Counted from the first letter of the stretch, positions 20,967 to 33,274 are shown. The stretch: DNA of 64,000 nucleotides from Aspidapion aeneum (GCA_963576565.1 OY755042.1:106383314-106447313), one strand, 5' to 3'. Numbers and translations are program-made. The notes: generated from the sequence alone by a model not told the origin.

Positions 20967-21937
20967 CAGGGTGTCCCAAATCAAAGCAACTAGGGATTTC
21001 AGAAACGGTAAGAGAGACGATATCGTTTGTTTAAATGAGAAAGAAAATGCGCTATTCTAAACCCAATCAGATGCCGTACCAAAATTAGAAACATCTACAG
21101 GGGTTTTTAAAAAATCGGGCAAAAACTCAAAATTGTGTTTTTTGAAAAAATGAAATATCACCGCCATTCTGCAAACAAATTTAATGAAATTTGGTAGTTT
21201 TCTATAAGCAACTACGGCCAATTGAATGACCTTAACAATTTTTTTTTAGGCCTTCTAGTTTTTTTGAAACCATAGCCAACTTTGTTATTTCTTATGACCG
21301 CCATATTGGATTTAATAATAAATAGAACACTAAAGGAGCTTTTCAACCGCGTATAATAAACCTATCTTTGGATAACGGAAAATGTGAATTTATTAAAAAA
21401 ATAATTTTTCACTTAGTTGGCTGTGAAACAAATGCCGTAGTTGTGTTTGTTGTCAAACCTATCTGTCAAAACTTTGACATTATCAATCAAATCTAACATG
21501 GAAAGGTTTCCAAATTGGGAGAAAGTAGATATGTATGAATGTTATATTTTGTGTAATAAGAATGCTGGAATGCTCTATTTATTGACGTATAACTTCAATA
21601 TGGTCTTCATAAGAAATAACAAAGTTGGCTATGGTTTTAAAAAAACTAGAAGGCCTAGAAAAAATTTGTTAACGTCATTCGATTGGCCGTGGTTGCTTAT
21701 ACGAAACTTCCAAATTTCATTAAATTTTTTTGCAAGATGGCGGCGATATTTCAATTTTTTAAAAAACACAATTTTAGTTTTTGCTCGAAATTTTAGTAAC
21801 CCCTGTAGGTATCTTTAATTTGATACAGCGCCTGATTAGGTTTAGAATAGCGCAACTTTTTGTTTTCATTTGAACAAACTCGTAACTATTACCGTTTCCG
21901 AAATCCCCATGTAGTTGCTTTTATCTAGGACACCCTG
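20967..21937. mobile_element. Tc1/mariner-type foldback element (CAGGGTGTCC ends), TA duplication
   Basis: Starts CAGGGTGTCCCAAATCAA and ends GGACACCCTG, flanked by TA at 20965-20966 and 21938-21939. The ends are long inverted arms of roughly 350 bp: for example CCATAGCCAACTTTGTTATT near 21272 is mirrored near 21617-21636. No transposase. It belongs to the same end-class as 28121-29390 but its arms differ. Confidence 0.85.
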
Positions 21938-22059
21938 TATACCTACAGTGTCTTTTTACCTACGTGTTTCCCTGTCACTTCTAAAGTTTTAATACACTTT
22001 TGCTCAGGTGGTACGGAATTGGCTAGACATTTTAAATTAAGTTTGTTCTTTATTTCCAG

Positions 22060-22281
22060 GAGGCTACACTGACCTGCAATCAAAAATCTATCGGATAAAT
22101 AATTTGACGTTCAGTTATCCGCCATCGCCGTTACTGACGCAGTATTCGGACATTTCGAAAGATTTGATTTGCAATCAGTACGTTTTGCCGCCGAAATGCA
22201 AAAACAAAAAAGTATGCGAATGTTTGCATATCGAGTATGTCCCGCTCGGTGATGCGGTTGAGTTGATTTTCATCGAACAAG
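22060..22281 (+). CDS. Multicopper oxidase-related gene, exon 3 of 5 (domain 3)
   Basis: Acceptor TTATTTCCAG ends at 22059 and donor GTAAAT starts at 22282; 222 nt, phase 1-1. It encodes IYRINNLTFSYPPSPLLTQY, DLICNQYVLPPKC, VCECLHIEYVPLGDAVELIF. Insect laccases have the same order here: the FxFPPxPPLSQY stretch, a Cys-rich loop (C...PPxCxxxCxC), then IPLxxxVEVVL. An Asn-Leu-Thr glycosylation sequon is present. The exon is strongly family-like despite introns of 13 kb on both sides. Confidence 0.92.
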
Positions 22282-22407
22282 GTAAATTTTCCAAGAACGT
22301 ATAAAAAAATCACGGTCCCTAGAATACATTATTGTGCATTTAAAATGTTTCTTAATGTTTTATTTTGAAGTCTCTGTAAAACTGGAATGTTAATCCTTAA
22401 CTACAAC

Positions 22408-24818
22408 TAGGGTATCCAAGTCCCGGGACCAAATATGTTTTCGGGACTTCGGGACCAAATGTCAGGTCCCGGGACTAGTCCCGGGACTGGTCTCGAAACT
22501 AAAATAAAAGTAATTAAATTAATTTAACACAGAACAGAACACAGGTTTATTGATATTGGTAAATGGTTAACATAAAAACAAATTGACAAACGTAGCAAAT
22601 AAAAAGGTAAGTATAGGGAAACAATATTTTTGTCCAAAGCATCGAAGAAATATGGATGTTATATGTTCTCTGTCCAAAGTGAGATTTAAGTGCCACGAGC
22701 GCATTTAAATACTCATTATTTAATCTTAAACGAAGCTTGTTACAAAAACCGCCTGCCACTGAGAAAGCTCTCTCCGATTGGACGCTGGTAGGTGGTATAG
22801 TCAGTAAATGCTCGTAGCATAGCTGCAAATATTATCCTCGACAACCGCCATCCTCAAAAAGGACTATTTCTCGTTTTATTATTTTTGAAAATCGATCTGG
22901 TTTTGCACTTGATGGCGTTTGTATGATTGCTCTTGTACTTGTTGCGGCAGTAGCGGATATATTTTCAATAAATCCGTCTAACTTTTTTGCGATCATTTCG
23001 CGTTCATGCAATAGACGGCGCTACGTCACGCTTATTATGTATGTGTCTGGTATAATTTAGCGGTTTCGGGACCAAGTTGAGGTCACGGGACCTTCACTGA
23101 GTCCCGGGACCAATATTTTTAGGAAAACCCCCGGGACCGTCCCAGGGCCAAGTACCGGTGTAAAGGTCGGGGTTTATTTAATAAAATTTAAAAATATTTT
23201 ACCAAAAATATAAGAACTTTTAAGGTTTCCGTTTAGTTGATAAATAAATAAGTAAAAAAACAAAATTAATTAGATATTATTTTTTTTTAAAGAAAAAAAA
23301 ATAATATTCATTAAAATTCAAATTAAAAACAAATTTAATAAAAAAAAATTATTAATTTTTTTTAGAAAAAGAAAAAAAAACATTCATTAAAACCTAAATT
23401 AAAAATATTAAAAACATATTCTAAAACTGGCAGAAAATATACAAGTATTATCGAATCAAGAAAGTAAAAAATCACAACAATAAAAAAATATTTTTAAAAT
23501 AAAATAATAAAAACCAAAAATTTTAAATATTAAATGTAAAATAATAAATTAAATAATAAAAAAATATTGAGAAACTGGTCGATGATGAACAAGTAATATT
23601 TAAAGCAAAAAAATAAGATTTAAAATAAAATGTTTGAGACTCACATGAAGCCAGCTGAACTAAAACCCTAACACTTATTTTCACTGGAGAGCACTGTTGA
23701 TTCGATCGATCGCAAAATTACAAATGAAATTAATTAAAGGAGCCAGAAAAGAGGTTAACTAAAATCCCAATTTTTAATTGTTTTGTCCGCGTCTTACGAA
23801 ATTGTTTATATTAGGGAGCAATGAATACACGACTCTATTGTATTCATTAATTAGGGCTATATTTAGAAACATTGGCTCGATCAAAACACAAAAGCTTGAA
23901 AAACACATTGACCTGTTTCGTCATAAAAATTGGTAGGACCAACGCCTATAAATTCGATTTCTTGAATTTTACCAGGGGATTATTAAAGTACCAGTGCAGC
24001 CAAAAGTGAAAAATAGTAAACAGTTAAAATTAAAGTGAATTAGTAAAAGTTGAGTTAACCATTTTATATAAAAATGTAGTCTTCAAGAAAATCTAGAGTT
24101 TTGAACGCTAGAATAAAAAATATATTTTAGTGATTCGATGACAGAAAGTAAGTTAAATGTATTTGAACATTGATTTAAAAGGAAAATATTATGTTTTAAA
24201 TTAGTTGAACATTGATTTAAAAAGAAAATATTACCGTTTATTTAATTGCTGTAGACAATTAAATTATTAGACTTTTATACGTAAATAAGGATTAGTAATT
24301 ATAGTAAAGATGAAAAGATGAAGAATGATTTTGAACTTTTGATAGTGCATTTAGTATTTAAAGAGATTTAGACTATTGGAATAAATTTACTGATATGTTT
24401 ATGGACTTATTATGTGTGTTACCATTAAGTTAATTTCACAATATTATGTCCTACAACGTTTTTTTTAGACTCTATCATTTTAATTTGCGAAGACAATTTT
24501 GTGTCGGAAAAATTGTAATAAAACCAATCAGCTTTCGTAATTAATTTGAATGTTAGGACCATGCTAGACTTTGGATCTACGATTTTGTATTAATAATTTT
24601 TGACTTTAAATATAACGTATTCTTTATAACAATTGGTGTCTAATTTAATAACAACCAAAAGTCAATAACAACAACTGGCTTTAATCATAGCTATGTGCAA
24701 CTAGGACGCCTACCTCCAAATAAATTTAATGTAATCGTGGAAAGGGACAAGTTGTATAAATATACCGCTCGACCAAAGCACCCCTAACCGCGGCATTACA
24801 CCGGTACTGGATACCCTA
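22408..24818. mobile_element. hAT transposon remnant with 8-bp TSD
   Basis: ACTACAAC at 22400-22407 recurs at 24819-24826. The element starts TAGGGTATCCA and ends TGGATACCCTA, an 11-bp TIR. At 22430-22500 and 23060-23160 there are repeated GTCCCGGGACC words in both orientations, likely subterminal transposase-binding repeats. Only the C-terminal piece of a transposase remains (22547-22828); 23170-24780 is very AT-rich and non-coding. Decayed and non-autonomous. Confidence 0.87.
22547..22828 (-). pseudogene. hAT transposase C-terminal dimerisation domain fragment
   Basis: The minus-strand frame encodes LLTIPPTSVQSERAFSVAGG then LRLRLNNEYLNALVALKSHF. This is the conserved hAT C-terminal block (IPPTSVxSERxFSxAG followed by RxRLxxExxxALxxL). 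The catalytic DDE part and BED finger are missing. Confidence 0.9.
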
Positions 24819-25185
24819 ACTACAACCCCATAGTTGAATACCATAAATATGTCCATACTGGTTTTACTATTTGTCTATAAAGCACTAGCTTGTTATAAAT
24901 AGTTAAATTTAGCTTCCTTCTAATTAGCCAGTTAATTGTTGTATAACTTATCTTCTTCCAGCGAAATTTAACATCAAGTATCATACCGAGGCTTCAGAAA
25001 AGGTTTCAGTACAGTTAACCACCTATTAACCATGAAAATCCTAATAGACCGAGCCAACGATTACAACATTCCACTATATATTGCGTTTGTAGACTTTGGA
25101 AAAGCTTTCGATGACATTGAGCACTCGGCAGTAAAAGCATTTTAAATTAATAGCCGAATAGATCACAGATAAACAGATTTAATAG

Positions 25186-25188
<3 letters not shown>

Positions 25189-25245
<57 letters not shown>
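25189..25245. repeat. (AT)n microsatellite inside the RT pseudogene
   Basis: A pure AT run interrupting the RT coding region. Unlike the AT tract at 6244 it is not at a LINE 3' end, so it reflects expansion or a tail of a lost insertion. Confidence 0.85.
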
Positions 25246-25247
<2 letters not shown>

Positions 25248-25408
25248 GAAACAACAACATAAATCAAAATCCACCAAGGAACCAAGCCAATACACATAAG
25301 AAGAGGTGTCAGACACAATATCCCCTAAACTATTTAACCAGGCCCTAGAAGATATTTTTAAAAGATTGGGAAGAAATGGGCATGAAAGTAAACGGACAAT
25401 ACTTGAAC

Positions 25409-26321
25409 TATCATTGGCGGTTTCTGCATAAGTGCACGTGCCCTCCCACATTTTACTTAAAAAACATGGCGGATGCGCTATATAGTTAGTTCGAATCTAA
25501 TTTTCACTTTTATTTTCTCCGTTGATGTTGTGTCGCATTTTAATTACGAAATATAGAAAGACAGGACGACATGTCCCAATAGATTTTACAGTACATAGAA
25601 TCTGAACCTTCCTGCGGCAGTGCATGTTAGAGGAGCTCAAGGGCACTTTTAATTAGTGCACTTAGACAATTTGGCATAGTGATGTGCAACGATTACTTTT
25701 CCAAGTATTGGGTGGTACTGATACTGGGTATCAGATTTTATTATTATTTATATTATAGTATCGGTAAATCCAATAAACACTGAGATTTTCTATGTTGTCA
25801 ATCGTATACGTATACGCAATAGTTCATTTAATAATTTAAGTAAATAAATATCGGTCCAAATGATTACAAGTACTCCAAACTCGTTACTCATACGGCCGAT
25901 GCCGATACAATTGATACGTGGGTAACACTTCGGCTTCGGTCCCATTCGGGATTCAAGTAACGGGTATTTGACGTCGAAGGATTGGATTACTTCGAATCCG
26001 CCCATGTATCAGATATTAAAGTATCGAGTAGATAGTATTTGCACACCACTAATTTGGCATTATCGGTCGGGTGCTGGCGGTTTGTTTTGATTTCAACGAT
26101 TTGGTATTTACGACAATGGCGGAAGTTTCTCATTCTGATAGCATTAGCGTGCAATATTTAAAAACAATTAAATTTTCTTCTTTGCCATTAGAAGAGAAAA
26201 TATGTAAACTAGGTATGATACATTTATTATTTATTTATAATTTTAATAATAATAGGTAGGTAACTAATATCTAATTATCTCATTTTTTAATTATTTGAAA
26301 AAAAAAATTTCGCCTGCACTA
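25409..26321 (+). mobile_element. DNA transposon remnant with 5-bp TSD, nested in the RT pseudogene
   Basis: TGAAC occurs at 25404-25408 and 26322-26326. Removing the insert restores the RT frame QYLNHLRYANDI exactly. Ends are TATCATTGGCGG and (reverse complement of the right end) TAGTGCAGGCGA, a weak TIR sharing GGCG. The interior has an ATG at 26116 encoding MAEVSHSDSISVQYLKTIKF and LPLEEKICKLG, followed by a possible donor GTATGA. That resembles a first exon of a transposon ORF; I cannot name the superfamily. Confidence 0.7.
25677..26051. mobile_element. hAT-type MITE, nested, 8-bp TSD
   Basis: ATTTGGCA at 25669-25676 recurs at 26052-26059. The element starts TAGTGATGTGCAA and ends TTGCACACCACTA, giving TIR TAGTGRTGTGCAA. 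The interior repeats GGTATCAG/GTATCGG-type words and has no ORF. It sits inside the 25409-26321 element, so it is the youngest layer of a three-deep nest. Confidence 0.9.
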
Positions 26322-26929
26322 TGAACCACCTAAGATATGCTAATGATATCGCCTTAATAACAGATAAAAAAGACGAACTGATAAAAATGCTGGAAGAACT
26401 GGATACAGACAACATTCACTAAATTAAGCAACATACTAAAAAATAAAAAATATCCTGTGTACCTCAAAACGAAAGTGTATAACCAATGTATACTTCCTGT
26501 ACTTACCTATGGATCCCAGACCTGGATACTTACAAAGTCAAACATGGATAAGGTAAGAAAAGCCCAAAGATCAGTGAGAAGACAAATGTTATCATGTAAA
26601 GCTTACAGATAGAAAAAGGAATGAATGTATAAGAAATAAAACAAAACTAAGGGATGTCACAGGAGAAGTAGCAAAATTAAAATGGAAATTTGCCAGTCAT
26701 AATATCAGACAGAAAGACGATCGATGGAACAAACGTATTGTAAACTGGAGACCTTGGGAAAACAAAAGAAGTAGGGGAAGACCCTTAGATGAGATCGGCG
26801 AACGATTTGAAGAAACATGCGAAAACTAGATGGATAAACACGGCGATAGACAGGGAAGAGTAGAAGATATTGGGGGAGGCCTATGTCCAAAAATGGATCG
26901 AAAAAGCTAAATAGATAGATAGATAGATC

Positions 26930-27480
26930 ATACCGAGATATTTTCCTTTAAATATGGTACATTTTTGTTTGTAAAATCAACAAATTGTAAAATATTAACA
27001 TGATGATTTTAAAAAAATTTACCTCATTTTTTATTAGTTCCTAATTCTATTTCACTGTTTATTTTCCGTGGTTTTACCATTTATTAAAAAATTAACGTTA
27101 AAAGATATCCGTTTTTTATAATTAAGTTTTATGAGCCTCAAAGGGATGTCAGACGCACCGTGAAAAATTCAATTTTAAAATGGACGTCTCAAAGTCAAAT
27201 TAAACTTTTTAATTCAAATTTAATTAATCTCATTTCTCAAAGCATTTTATTAGACTCTGCTGTTTTGTATTTTCAACAAAATTGGATGAGTGGGCTTGAG
27301 GATAAAAGGCAATACTAAGCTGTTCCAAGCTTTCCGGTTCATATTGTTTTGAACTTGTTTACATTTAATTTTGTTTATTAGAATCCTCTTTTTTTAATTT
27401 TATTTTAAACAAACAGTTCAGAGTTTATTTTCTTATTTTATTCCTCTCAAAGCTATCAGACATTTGTTTAGTTATTTTAA
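26930..27480 (-). repeat. Inverted copy of the non-LINE part of the 1.17-kb tandem unit
   Basis: Stretches such as CATTTTTTATTAGTTCCTAA, CCGTGGTTTTACCATTTATT and GGGATGTCAGACGCACCG are the reverse complement of 30820-30965 and 31990-32145. No coding region. Confidence 0.7.
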
Positions 27481-27540
27481 AAGTATGGAAATTCATTTCT
27501 ACGATAAAAAAAAACCCCGCAAATGAAAACGAAAACATTC

Positions 27541-30350
27541 AGATTATCAAACCAGAACAATTGACAGAGCACTACAAGGGACTGCTGCAGGAAACGAGAC
27601 CCGAATACCTGTTAGCCTCTCCGAGGAGGGACATAGTACATGGAAGTAATCATAGAAAATGAAATGATAAAGAATAGTATTAAAAAGCTTAAATCCAGAA
27701 AAGCTAGCGGACCTGGGAGAATATATGCTGAAATGCTCAAATATGGATCAGAGAAACTACTAGAAAATCTGACATATTATCAATCAATGCATAAACGGAC
27801 ATCCAGCACCTGAAATGGAAAATTGCATTCATATCCTCAATACATAAAAAATGAAAACATCTAGCTGGAATGCAACAATTACAGAGGAATTTCAGTAACC
27901 AGTACTTTAAGTGGATTGTACGGTAATAGATAATAATTTTCATGAACAAGAAAAAGAGCGAAGTGGGTTTCGTGCAGGCAAATCTTGTAGTGATAATGTT
28001 ATTTGTCTTAAACAAGTAATTGAGAAAAGGAGTGCCGGAAATATAGAGACTCATGTTACCTTTGTGGACCTACAAAAAGCATATGATATCGTTTCAGTAG
28101 AAAAATTATGGACAGTGTTACAGGGTGTCCCAAATTGGGCACTTTTGGGGGGTTTAAGGTACTTCTAGGGAAGACAGAGAAAAACTGACCACGCATTGCG
28201 AGGCTCAAATTTCAAGAGAAGACTTATAGTGAAAACCGCATTTTGAAATATCATTTCGTCTTTGAGCTACGGGGGCTTTTTGAAAAGTCTGCATTTTGGA
28301 GGAGGGTCTATAACTTCGTTATTATTGGAAATATTTATTTAGAGTAAATTGCAATTTTATAGACTTTGTCACGGGGAATTCAACCGCTAAATTAAATTTT
28401 AACTGTCACTTTTAGTTTTTGAGATGTGACATAAAGTTGCATTTTTTCTTATGGAATGGCCTATATTTTAATTAATTTTCGAATTCGCGATTGAATTCTT
28501 TTCAAAATGATGTATCATATGTCATAGTTTGATTGAGCGGTTTCGGAGATAATTAAAAAATTTTATTTGTGTCAAGTGTGCGTTGAATGATGTCATGTGC
28601 CATTGACGTGAAAGCCTTGCGGTCAAATCCTACTTCAATCAATACCATCTCGAAAGAGATGGTATTGCTTCAATGCACCTATAGTTTTGTTGTCTTATAC
28701 TATGCAAATCAAGTTGGCCTTGTGTCTTGGCGTTTTGTCATTGTTTTCAATTGTTTAAACAAGTTGACATTACGCTTTGATATGAAATTATTTTGCACAA
28801 AAGCGTTTTAATTTTATTTTGAAATATGTATCATTTTTTTTTACTTTTTATAACAAGGCTTTGAGAGCCGTCAGCTGAATTATAATTTTTCCAAACCAGC
28901 CTTACTATATTTGTGACTGTGTAAAATAATAAAAATACTGGAGTGCCTTTACCTGCCTCAGCAGGAAATCATAGCGCGAAAAAGCTGAATATCTCCTAAA
29001 CCGCTCAATCAATTTGTGACATATGATACATCATTTTGAAAAGAATTCAATGACGAATTCGAAAATTAATTAAAATATAGGCCATTCGATAAGAAAAAAT
29101 GCAACTTTATGTCATATCTCAAAAACTAAAAGTGACAGTTAAAATATAATTTAGCGGGTGAATTCCTCGTGACAAAGTCTATAAAACTGCAATTTACTCT
29201 AAATCAAAATTTCCACTAGTAACGAAGTTATAGACCCCCTTCAAAAATGCAGACTTTTCAAAAAGCCCCCGTAGCTCAAAGACGAGACGATATTTCAAAA
29301 TGCGGTTTTCACTATAAGTCTTCTCTTGAAATTTGAGCCTTGAAATGCGTAGTCAGTTTTTCTCTGTCTCCCCCAATTTGGGACACCCTGTACATAAAAG
29401 CGATCAAAGAAATATACAAAAAGTCACAATCTAAAATCAAAATTGAAAATAGACTTTCAAGAGAGTTCCTGGTAAGGAAAGGCTTAAGACAGGGATGTTG
29501 TATCTCTCCAACTCTTTTTAAAATATATATCGCAGTAGCTCTCAAAAACTGAAACGTAAAGTACAAGGTATGGGAATACAACTTAACGACCGATTTACGA
29601 TATACACAGTACAGTTTGCTGACGACCAAGTAATTGTAGCTACTGTTAAAGAAGACTTGGATTATATAAAAATATAACTAACGAAAGAATACCAAAAGTG
29701 GGGGTTAACAGGTAACGAGGACAAGACACAGTGTACTTATGCATTGGAAACGAATCAAGTGAGTTAGAACTAGACAATGGACAAACAATATCTCCATGCA
29801 ATCAGTATATATGTATACTTGGGAGTCATCTTTGATAAGACAGGAACAGACTGAAAAGAACTGGAAAAAAAAATAGTAAAAGCAAAAAAGGTTATTGGGA
29901 GATAAAAATGAATGAAAAATTTAACATATAAAAAACAATGGAGAAAAGCACGCTGTTGTATGGAAGTGAGACTGTCGCGTAACAGAAAAATACAAAACAA
30001 AAATGGAAAGTGTCAAAATAGATGCAATAAGAACATCAATGAGTATATCTAGAACAGATCATAAAGGAAATAATGGGAATCACGGGAATCGAGGGAAGCA
30101 TAAACGATGACCACACTAAAGGACAAATGTACAACGGATGAACGACGAAAGATTACCAAAGCAGGTACTAGAATGGCAACCAATGGGGCGTAGAAAAAGT
30201 GGGCGTCCTAATCTAGAATGGCAATAGTCAATCCAAAGATCAATGAGTCAAAAAACCTGACAGAAGATGAATCTCAGGATCGAAGGAGGTGGAAAATAGG
30301 CGTCGGACAACGTAGAAAAAGTTCTAAACCGACATAGTAGTAGTAGTAAG
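27541..30350 (+). pseudogene. RTE-type LINE, family B, interrupted by a foldback element
   Basis: 27541-28120 encodes EQLTEHYKGLLQETRPEYLL, NSIKKLKSRKASGPG, ERSGFRAGKSCSDNV and HVTFVDLQKAYD (RT motifs). The frame is broken by the element 28121-29390 and resumes with FLVRKGLRQGCCISPTLFKI, then VQFADDQVIVATVKED, the catalytic box. The 3' part (29830-30340) is degraded but keeps QRMNDERLPKQV-like and GRRKSGRP-like remains, ending CCGACATAGTAGTAGTAG. The (TAG)n end corresponds to the microsatellite tail of RTE elements. Many stops. Confidence 0.82.
28121..29390. mobile_element. Long foldback element, CAGGGTGTCC ends, TA duplication
   Basis: Starts CAGGGTGTCCCAAATTGGG and ends CCCAATTTGGGACACCCTG, flanked by TA at 28119-28120 and 29391-29392. 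Excision rejoins the RTE sequence around it. The arms are about 400-430 bp each (28121-28555 versus 28988-29390), for example GCCCCCGTAGCTCAAAGACG versus its complement near 28257-28275, around a loop of roughly 430 bp. No transposase. TA duplication indicates mobilisation by a Tc1/mariner-type enzyme. Confidence 0.88.
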
Positions 30351-32715
30351 TTTTTATATACTTTTACGTACTCTCATATTTGCTGTAATATCTTGTTTTT
30401 TTTTTGTGACGAATCTATACTACACATTGTAAGTTTTGGAGTATAAGTAAAGTAAAGTAAAGTAAAGTAAAATAAAGAGTTTTACGAAAGAGGATTGGAG
30501 CGAGTCGCGCCAAGATCGTGCTGCAAGAATTAACACGGTTTTATCCTTTCCTCTTGACACTGCAAGTCCATTGCGTTTCTGCAGAGACTGTAGCAGTCGT
30601 CGTTTGTTTGATTTACTGCCCCTAGGTAAACTGTTATTTATTTTTCACTTGTGCAGTTAAACCTCAACCGAGGCCTGCAAAATATAAAACTTTATTTTTC
30701 GATTTTTCCAGATATGCTTTAAAAAAGTTCCGAGGTTGGATAAATACAAGAAAATAAGAGCAAATAATTGTAAATAAACAGTCATAAAAAATACACCTAG
30801 AGTCCATTTTATAATTGAATTTTTTGCGGTGCGTCTGATATCCCTTTAAGGCTCGTAAAATTTAATTATAAAAAACCGATATCTTTAAACGTTAATTTTT
30901 TTAATAAATGCTAAAACCACGGAAAATAAACAATAAAATAGAATTAGGAACTGATAAAAAATGAGTTAAATGTTTTTCTAAAAATCATCGTGTTAATATT
31001 CTACTAAGACAGTAACAGACTGTAAAGAACTGGAGAAAGAAATAGTAAAAAAGAAAAGAAAGGTTATTGGATGTCTTAACAGTATTTTATGGAGCAAAGC
31101 GGTAAAAAAGAATGTAAAATTTAATATATATGAAACGACGGTGAAAAGCACGCTGTTATATGGAATAGAGACTTGTCGCGAAACACAAAAATACAAAACA
31201 AAATGGAACATCTAGAACAGATCATATAAGAAATGAGATCATAAAAGAAAGCATGGGAATGGGAAAAAGACAACTGATATGGTACGGCCATGTACAACGG
31301 ATGAACGACAAAAGATAACCAAAGCAGGTCTTAGAATGGCAACCAATGGGGCGCAGACAAAGAGGGCATCCTAAACTGTAATGGCAACATTCAATCCAAA
31401 GATCAAGGGTCAAAAAACCTGACAGAAGATGATTGTCAGGAACGAAGGAGTTGGAGAATAGGCGTCGGACAACGTAGAAAAACGTTCTAAACCGACATAG
31501 TAGTAGTAGTAGTAAGTTTTTATATAATTTTACGTACTCTCATATTTGCTGTAATATCTTGTTTTTTTTTTGTGACGAATCTATACTACACATTGTAAGT
31601 TTTGGAGTATAAATAAAGTAAAGTAAAGTAAAATTAAGAGTTTTACGAAAGAGTATTGGAGCGAGTCGCTGCAAAAATTAACACGGTTTTATCCTTTCCT
31701 CTTGACACTGCAAGTCCAAAATATTGTTTCTATCTCTGTCTCCATTGCGTTTCTGCAGACACTGCAGCAGTCGTCGTTTGTTTGATTTACTTACTGCCTC
31801 TAGGTAAACGGTTATTTATTTTTCACTTGTTTAAACCTCAACCGAGGCCTGCAAAATATAAAACTTTATTTTTCGATTTCTCCAGATATGCGTCAAAAAA
31901 GTTCCGAGGTTGGATAAATACGGGAAAATAAGAAAATAAGAGAAAATAATCGTAAATAGATAGTCATAAAAAATACACCTAGAGTCCATTTTATAATTGA
32001 ATTTTTTGCGGTGCGTCCGACATCCCTTTAAGGCTGGTAAAAATTAATTATAAAAAACCGATATTTTTAACGTTAATTTTTTTAATAAATGCTAAAACCA
32101 CGGAAAATAAACAATGAAATAGAATTAGGAACTGATAAAAAATGAGTTAAATGTTTTTTTAAAAATCATCGTGTTAATATTCTACTAAGACAGTAACAGA
32201 CTGTAAAGAACTGGAGAAAAGAATAGTAAAAAAGAAAAGAAAGGTTATTGGATGTCTTAACAGTATTTTATGGAGCAGAGAGGTAAAAAAGAATGTAAAA
32301 TTTAATATATATGAAACGACGGTGAAAAGCACGCTGTTGTATGGAATAGAGACGCGTAATACAAAAATACAAAATAAAAATGTAAAATGTCGAAATGGAT
32401 GCAATAAGAAGATGAATCAGAATATCAGATCATATAAGAAATGAGATCATAAAAGAAAGCATGGGAATAGGAAAAAGACAACTGATATAGTACGGCCATG
32501 TACAACGGATGAACGACAAAAGCAGGTCCTAGAATGGCAACCAATGGGGCGCAGAAAAAGAGGCATCCTAAACTGGAATGGCAACATTCAATCCAAAGAT
32601 CAATGGGTCAAAAAACCTGACAGAAGATGATTGTCAGGATCGAAGGAGGTGGAGACTAGGCGTCGGACAACGTAGAAAAAAGTTTTCTAAACCGACATAG
32701 TAGTAGTAGTAGTAA
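29830..32715 (+). repeat. Tandem duplication, about 1.17-kb unit (2.5 copies)
   Basis: The unit is an RTE family-B 3' end (about 510 bp) plus about 650 bp of other sequence. Landmarks: GACAGxAACAGACTGxAAAG near 29839, 31009 and 32190; CCGACATAGTAGTAGTAG near 30331, 31491 and 32691; CACATTGTAAGTTTTGGAGT near 30423 and 31589 with AAGTA pentamers after it. Spacing is about 1.16-1.2 kb. Units differ by indels and substitutions; no intact ORF. Confidence 0.82.
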
Positions 32716-33006
32716 TATTTTACAATTCGTGTTGATTTTACAAACAAAAATGTACATTACAATCAACAAATCAACAACATTCCCGTACCATATTCAAAAC
32801 AGGCAAAATATCTCGGTAATATCCTTAATGCCAAATGAATTAAGATAAGGTATAGAAAAATGAACTGGCTAATTGGAGGCAAGCTAAATTTAACTATTTA
32901 TAACAAGTAACAAATAGTGAAACCAGTATTGACATATATAATAATTCTGGTATTCAACTATAGGGTTGTACTAATGGAATTGACATTCTAGTTTTACAGA
33001 GATGAC
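32715..33006 (+). pseudogene. Degraded Jockey-type LINE fragment
   Basis: Homologous at the DNA level to 7900-8225: CAACATTCCCGTACCATATT, AGGTATAGAAAAATGAACTG, GGTATTCAACTATAGGGTTG. Contains stops and deletions and lacks both ends. Same family as 7843-8662. Confidence 0.75.
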
Positions 33007-33091
33007 ACGAAATAGAACCTAAAATTTTGCAATTTGTTGGTTTCCTCTCACAAATGCCGCGTCAAATCTCGTTAAAAAACACGCGTGAAAG

Positions 33092-33265
33092 TTCATGAGA
33101 TCTCGTAGTTATTTTCTGCGGATTATGAAACCCTACTTTCTAGTGAAATCTGATGACCTTTTACCAGTTTAAAATACATATATTTAAACTGTTGATGGTT
33201 CATGAGATTACTTCAGAAAGTGTTTCATAATCCGCAGAAAATACTTACGAGATCTCATTAACTTT
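33092..33265. repeat. Imperfect palindrome with arms of about 50 bp
   Basis: The left arm (AAAGTTCATGAGATCTCGTA, TTTTCTGCGGATTATGAAAC) is mirrored by the right arm (GTTTCATAATCCGCAGAAAA, TACGAGATCTCATTAACTTT) around roughly 70 bp. GAGATCTCGT-like words continue at 34884-35160 on the other side of the RTE insertion, so the LINE probably landed in this foldback repeat. Confidence 0.7.
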
Positions 33266-33274
33266 TACGAGTTT

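Larger units (their letters stand above)
24960..26900 (+). pseudogene. Non-LTR retrotransposon RT, split by a nested insertion and an AT tract
   Basis: 24980-25130 encodes RGFRKGFSTVNHLLTMKILI and YIAFVDFGKAFDDIEHSAVK, RT motifs including the first catalytic Asp. After an (AT)n tract the frame resumes in fragments (KIHQGTKPIHIRRG, LGRNGHESK). A 913-bp insertion (25409-26321) follows, and then NHLRYANDIALITDKKDE, the YADD-box position with Asn for the first Asp. Beyond this are VYNQCILPVLTYGSQTW and, near the end, WGRPMSKNG-like remains, closing in (ATAG)n at 26911-26926. Many stops and shifts. The clade is not certain. Confidence 0.75.

Noticed and set aside
26071..26259. Host exon encoding MAEVSHSDS
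   Set aside because: Lies within a TSD-bounded insertion, so it is better read as part of a transposon gene.
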